Origin: Clostridiales bacterium
GTDB lineage: Bacteria > Bacillota > Clostridia > Clostridiales > Clostridiaceae
Length of the DNA stretch: 64,000 bases
Assembly: GCA_012519845.1 (NCBI GenBank)
Contig: JAAYPK010000005.1
Location: 18,772 to 82,771, forward strand
Reading direction: 5' to 3'
Shown here: positions 60,922 to 64,000 of the stretch, piece by piece
Position numbering within the stretch: the first letter of the stretch is position 1
Layout: each line of letters opens with the position of its first letter
Program-made: the position numbers and the translations under genes
Notes under the pieces: model-generated
Told to the model about the DNA's origin: nothing
Seen by the model: the letters and a program-made list of their open reading frames with translations, nothing else
The model's database searches: none

Positions 60922-63042
60922 TTATAAATGTAACACTCTATCGCCAATCTCTGCCGTTCTACCCTTATTCCAGAAGTTAGTTCCTATGTACCCACAAGTT
61001 CTTCTCATAACTTGCATTTCACCTTCATCTCTATTTCCACAAGATGGACAATACCAATTTAATTCATCATCTAATTTAATCTCTCCAGTATATCCACATT
61101 TATAGCAAATATCTGGTTTAGTGTTTATTTCAGCATATTGTATATTGTGATAAATATAATTAATTAATTGCTCAACCGCTTCTAAATTTCTACTCATATC
61201 TGGTACTTCAACATATGAAATACATCCACCTAAACTTATGTTATGAAACTGTGATTCAAATTTCAATTTAGAAAATGCATCTATCTCTTCACATACATGA
61301 ACATGATAAGAGTTAGTATAATATAACCTATCAGTTACATCTTTAATTTCTCCAAATCTTTGTTTATCCAACCTACAGAATCTATAAATTAAATTTTCAG
61401 CTGGAGTTCCATATAATCCAAAACCTAATCCTGTTTCAGCTTTCCATTTTTCACAAGCTTCTTTCATGTGATTTAAAACATCTAATGCAAATTTTTCTCC
61501 TTCTTCTGTTGTATGGCTAACTCCAAGCATTGCTTGAACCATTTCGTAAACTCCAACATACCCTAAAGATAAAGTGGAATAACCATTATTAAGAAGTTTA
61601 TCAATTTTTTCTCCTTTATTTAGCCTTGCAATTGCACCATGTTGCCAGTGTATTGGCGAAACATCAGATAATGTTCCAAGTAACATGTTATGTCTTGCTA
61701 TTAAGGCTTCCTTGCATAGCTCTAATCTTTGGTCAAGCAATTCCCAAAACAATTCCATATCCTTACCTGCAATAATTCCAATTTGAGGTAAGTTTAGACT
61801 AATAACACCTTGATTAAATCTACCATACCATTTGTAATTTCCGTTTTCATCTTTCCAAGGACTTAAATGAGATCTACATCCCATTGGTGGGAAAGTGTTT
61901 CCTTCATAATTCATTCTCATAATTTTTGCAGATTGATAATCTGGCACCAATCTTTTAGCCGTACATTTTGCTGCAAGTTTAGTTATGTAATCATATTTTC
62001 CACCTTCTAGTGAATTACATTCATCAAGTAAATAAACTAATTTAGGAAAAGCTTCACCAATTTCTTGTCCTTTATAATTTTTCATTCCTTCAAGTCTTTG
62101 ACGAATCATTTCTTCACAAATTAATGCCATTTCTTTTTCATATTCATGACCTTCTTCAATTTCTAAATAAATTGTCCCAAAAGGTGACTGTCCATTAGTT
62201 GTTTGAAGAGTGGATAATTGATACCTTATAGTTTGAACACCATCTTTTAAATCCTTCATTTCCATATCATAAGCTAAATCTCTTGCTAATTCTTCATTAT
62301 TATACTTTTCAATGTAATACTTATAGAATTTATCATATGTAACTCTTAAATATTTTGCTAAATGCTTAATTGTTATACTTTGTCCACCATACTGATTACT
62401 TGCTACTTGAGCCATAATTTGTGTAGTTACAGTACATGCAGTTCCAAAAGATTTTGGTGTTTCTACAAGCTTTTCATTAATAACAGTACCATTATCTAAC
62501 ATGTCTTCAAGATTTATTAAGCAACAATTAAATATAGATTGCAGGGAATAGTCCATGTCATGCCAGTGAATAGCTCCTTCATCATGTGCTTGCACAATAT
62601 GTGATGGTATTAATCTTCTCCTAGAAATATCCTTTGATACTTCACCAGCAATAAGATCTCTTTGTGTAGCTGCTATTATTGAATTTTTATTTGAATTTTC
62701 TTTTAATACATCTTCATTTACCTTATTAATTAACCCAATTATACTTTCATCAGTAGTATTTACATTTCTCTTAAATGATTGTACAGCTCTATACCCTTCA
62801 TATGCCTTTGCAGTAAAATTTTGACCATAATGAACTAGTCTATCATATACATAGGTTTCAATCATATAAATTGTTGGAGTTTCATCTTGAAGCATAAAAT
62901 GCTTTTCTGCATCCCTAGCAATTAGTTTTGCTATATCTGGTAAATAAATCCCACTACCATTTTTCATTGCTTTTATAATTGCTTCTCTGATTTTATTTTT
63001 ATCAAAAGCTACAACGCTTCCATCCCTTTTTATTATGTTCAT
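60922..63042 (-). CDS. nrdD: Anaerobic ribonucleoside-triphosphate reductase
   Basis: N-terminal ATP-cone (IIKRDGSVVAFDKNKI), C-terminal CYKCG...CPSCG and RTCGYIG glycyl-radical region. Confidence 0.97.
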   Translation of the reverse strand: MNIIKRDGSVVAFDKNKIREAIIKAMKNGSGIYLPDIAKLIARDAEKHFMLQDETPTIYMIETYVYDRLVHYGQNFTAKAYEGYRAVQSFKRNVNTTDESIIGLINKVNEDVLKENSNKNSIIAATQRDLIAGEVSKDISRRRLIPSHIVQAHDEGAIHWHDMDYSLQSIFNCCLINLEDMLDNGTVINEKLVETPKSFGTACTVTTQIMAQVASNQYGGQSITIKHLAKYLRVTYDKFYKYYIEKYNNEELARDLAYDMEMKDLKDGVQTIRYQLSTLQTTNGQSPFGTIYLEIEEGHEYEKEMALICEEMIRQRLEGMKNYKGQEIGEAFPKLVYLLDECNSLEGGKYDYITKLAAKCTAKRLVPDYQSAKIMRMNYEGNTFPPMGCRSHLSPWKDENGNYKWYGRFNQGVISLNLPQIGIIAGKDMELFWELLDQRLELCKEALIARHNMLLGTLSDVSPIHWQHGAIARLNKGEKIDKLLNNGYSTLSLGYVGVYEMVQAMLGVSHTTEEGEKFALDVLNHMKEACEKWKAETGLGFGLYGTPAENLIYRFCRLDKQRFGEIKDVTDRLYYTNSYHVHVCEEIDAFSKLKFESQFHNISLGGCISYVEVPDMSRNLEAVEQLINYIYHNIQYAEINTKPDICYKCGYTGEIKLDDELNWYCPSCGNRDEGEMQVMRRTCGYIGTNFWNKGRTAEIGDRVLHL

Positions 63043-63152
63043 TTCTTCTCCTCCAAATTATACATATTTTAGATAATTATTATTAATTAATATTAATTAT
63101 ACACTATTCATATTGTTTTTGGAACACTAAAATACTATAACATAAACTTTTG

Positions 63153-63812
63153 TTATAATACTACTTGATTATTCATTATTAATTGGAATTTAATATTTAG
63201 TTTCTCTGCTGCTTTACGGCAAAGTAACATTCTTCCTAAAAATATTTCAAAATAGTCCATAACTGGAGAAATTTCCGTATCTATTTCTATTTTCAATACA
63301 ATTGTTTTTTTATCTTCTGTTATTGTTGTAGTTGAATTTACAACAGCATAGTTAACTCTATCATGAATATCAAAAGTAGAAAAATCATTATTTCTTACTC
63401 TGCTACGTCTTACATCAGTTTTATCTGCTAGAATTAGTGCTGCACAAACTGAATTCACAGCAACTGCAGTTCCTTCATCGTGATTTCCTATAGCAGTTAT
63501 TATTGTTGCTATTTCTGCCGCATCTGCACCTAATTTATCTAAAATTCTAAAGGCCATTATTGCACCACTTTGTGCATGATCTTCTCTATTTACAATATTC
63601 CCAATATCATGAAGATAGCCTGCAATTTGTGCTAATTCTCCTTCTCTTTTTGGATATCCTAATGTATCTAATATGTATTTAGCAGTATGAGATACCTTGG
63701 TAACATGTGCAAAACTATGTTCTGTATATCCCATGGCAATTAAAGATTCATCTGCTTTTTTAATATAGGTTTTTATATCATTATCATTTTTTATTTGTTC
63801 GAATGTAATCAT
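63153..63812 (-). CDS. HD-domain phosphohydrolase
   Basis: SFAHVTKVSHTAKYIL, AGYLHDIGN, GNHDEGT. Confidence 0.82.
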   Translation of the reverse strand: MITFEQIKNDNDIKTYIKKADESLIAMGYTEHSFAHVTKVSHTAKYILDTLGYPKREGELAQIAGYLHDIGNIVNREDHAQSGAIMAFRILDKLGADAAEIATIITAIGNHDEGTAVAVNSVCAALILADKTDVRRSRVRNNDFSTFDIHDRVNYAVVNSTTTITEDKKTIVLKIEIDTEISPVMDYFEIFLGRMLLCRKAAEKLNIKFQLIMNNQVVL

Positions 63813-63877
63813 TTTATTTTTACTCCTTATTTTACTATTATTAATTATACCAAAAAAAAAGAGTAGGAATCTTAATC

Positions 63878-64000
63878 TGATACCTATAGACTAGACACTT
63901 ATAAAAAAAGTGTTTAAGTCTATAGATATTTTTTATATAATGAAAACAATAATTGGAGGTTGCTAATGAGTAAGATTTTATTTACAGAAAATGATATTGA
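63878..64000 (+). mobile_element. Possible left end of an IS3/IS150-group element, truncated by window
   Basis: CTATAGACTAGACACTT...AGTGTTTAAGTCTATAG hairpin, then GGAGG and MSKILFTENDI..., which resembles the N-terminus of clostridial IS3 helix-turn-helix ORFs. Confidence 0.4.

Noticed and set aside
63060-63085. TATTTTAGATAA upstream of nrdD as a motif copy
   Set aside because: Only 12 bp match and the AATGTTGAT half is missing; expected by chance in AT-rich DNA.
63085-63135. NrdR box upstream of nrdD (ACACTATTCATATTGTTTT)
   Set aside because: Only one half resembles ACACWATAT; the palindrome is not preserved.
1-64000. CRISPR arrays, tRNA or rRNA genes, prophage genes
   Set aside because: No regularly spaced repeats, no recognisable cloverleaf or rRNA segments, and no phage structural or integrase genes seen by eye; a tRNAscan/Infernal run would be needed to exclude them formally.

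Overview
This is a low-GC window whose gene content and codon usage look like a Clostridium-type firmicute chromosome. I see no rRNA, no CRISPR array and no prophage. Most genes are housekeeping or envelope genes: Ca2+ and Cu+ P-type ATPases, HtpG plus two Hsp20 proteins, AlaX, MocR, alcohol dehydrogenase, a MutS-like ATPase, an NCS2 purine permease, AsnB, LrgAB, a MATE transporter, a 2-hydroxyacyl-CoA dehydratase activator fusion, a class D sortase cassette, RecX, an M16 peptidase, a two-component system, GlyA, ThrE, Amt-GlnK, a large GDPD surface protein, and NrdDG. Recognisable regulatory elements are a guanine-type purine riboswitch, CtsR-like operators, a CsoR-like operator overlapping a consensus promoter, and many intrinsic terminators. 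The least conventional observations are: (1) an 854-bp IS1595-like element with an intact ORF whose expected catalytic residues look replaced, and whose 20-bp end sequence recurs with one mismatch as four solo intergenic copies; (2) a CopA-CopZ in-frame fusion that keeps the CopZ ribosome-binding site and ATG; (3) an acyltransferase with a perfect Shine-Dalgarno but only AUA available as start; (4) a sortase cassette whose substrate has a non-canonical sorting motif; (5) a perfect hairpin sequestering an RBS; (6) a paralog pair in which a zinc-ribbon segment in one copy is replaced by a hairpin-encoding segment in the other. All calls are from reading the sequence; no database search was run.
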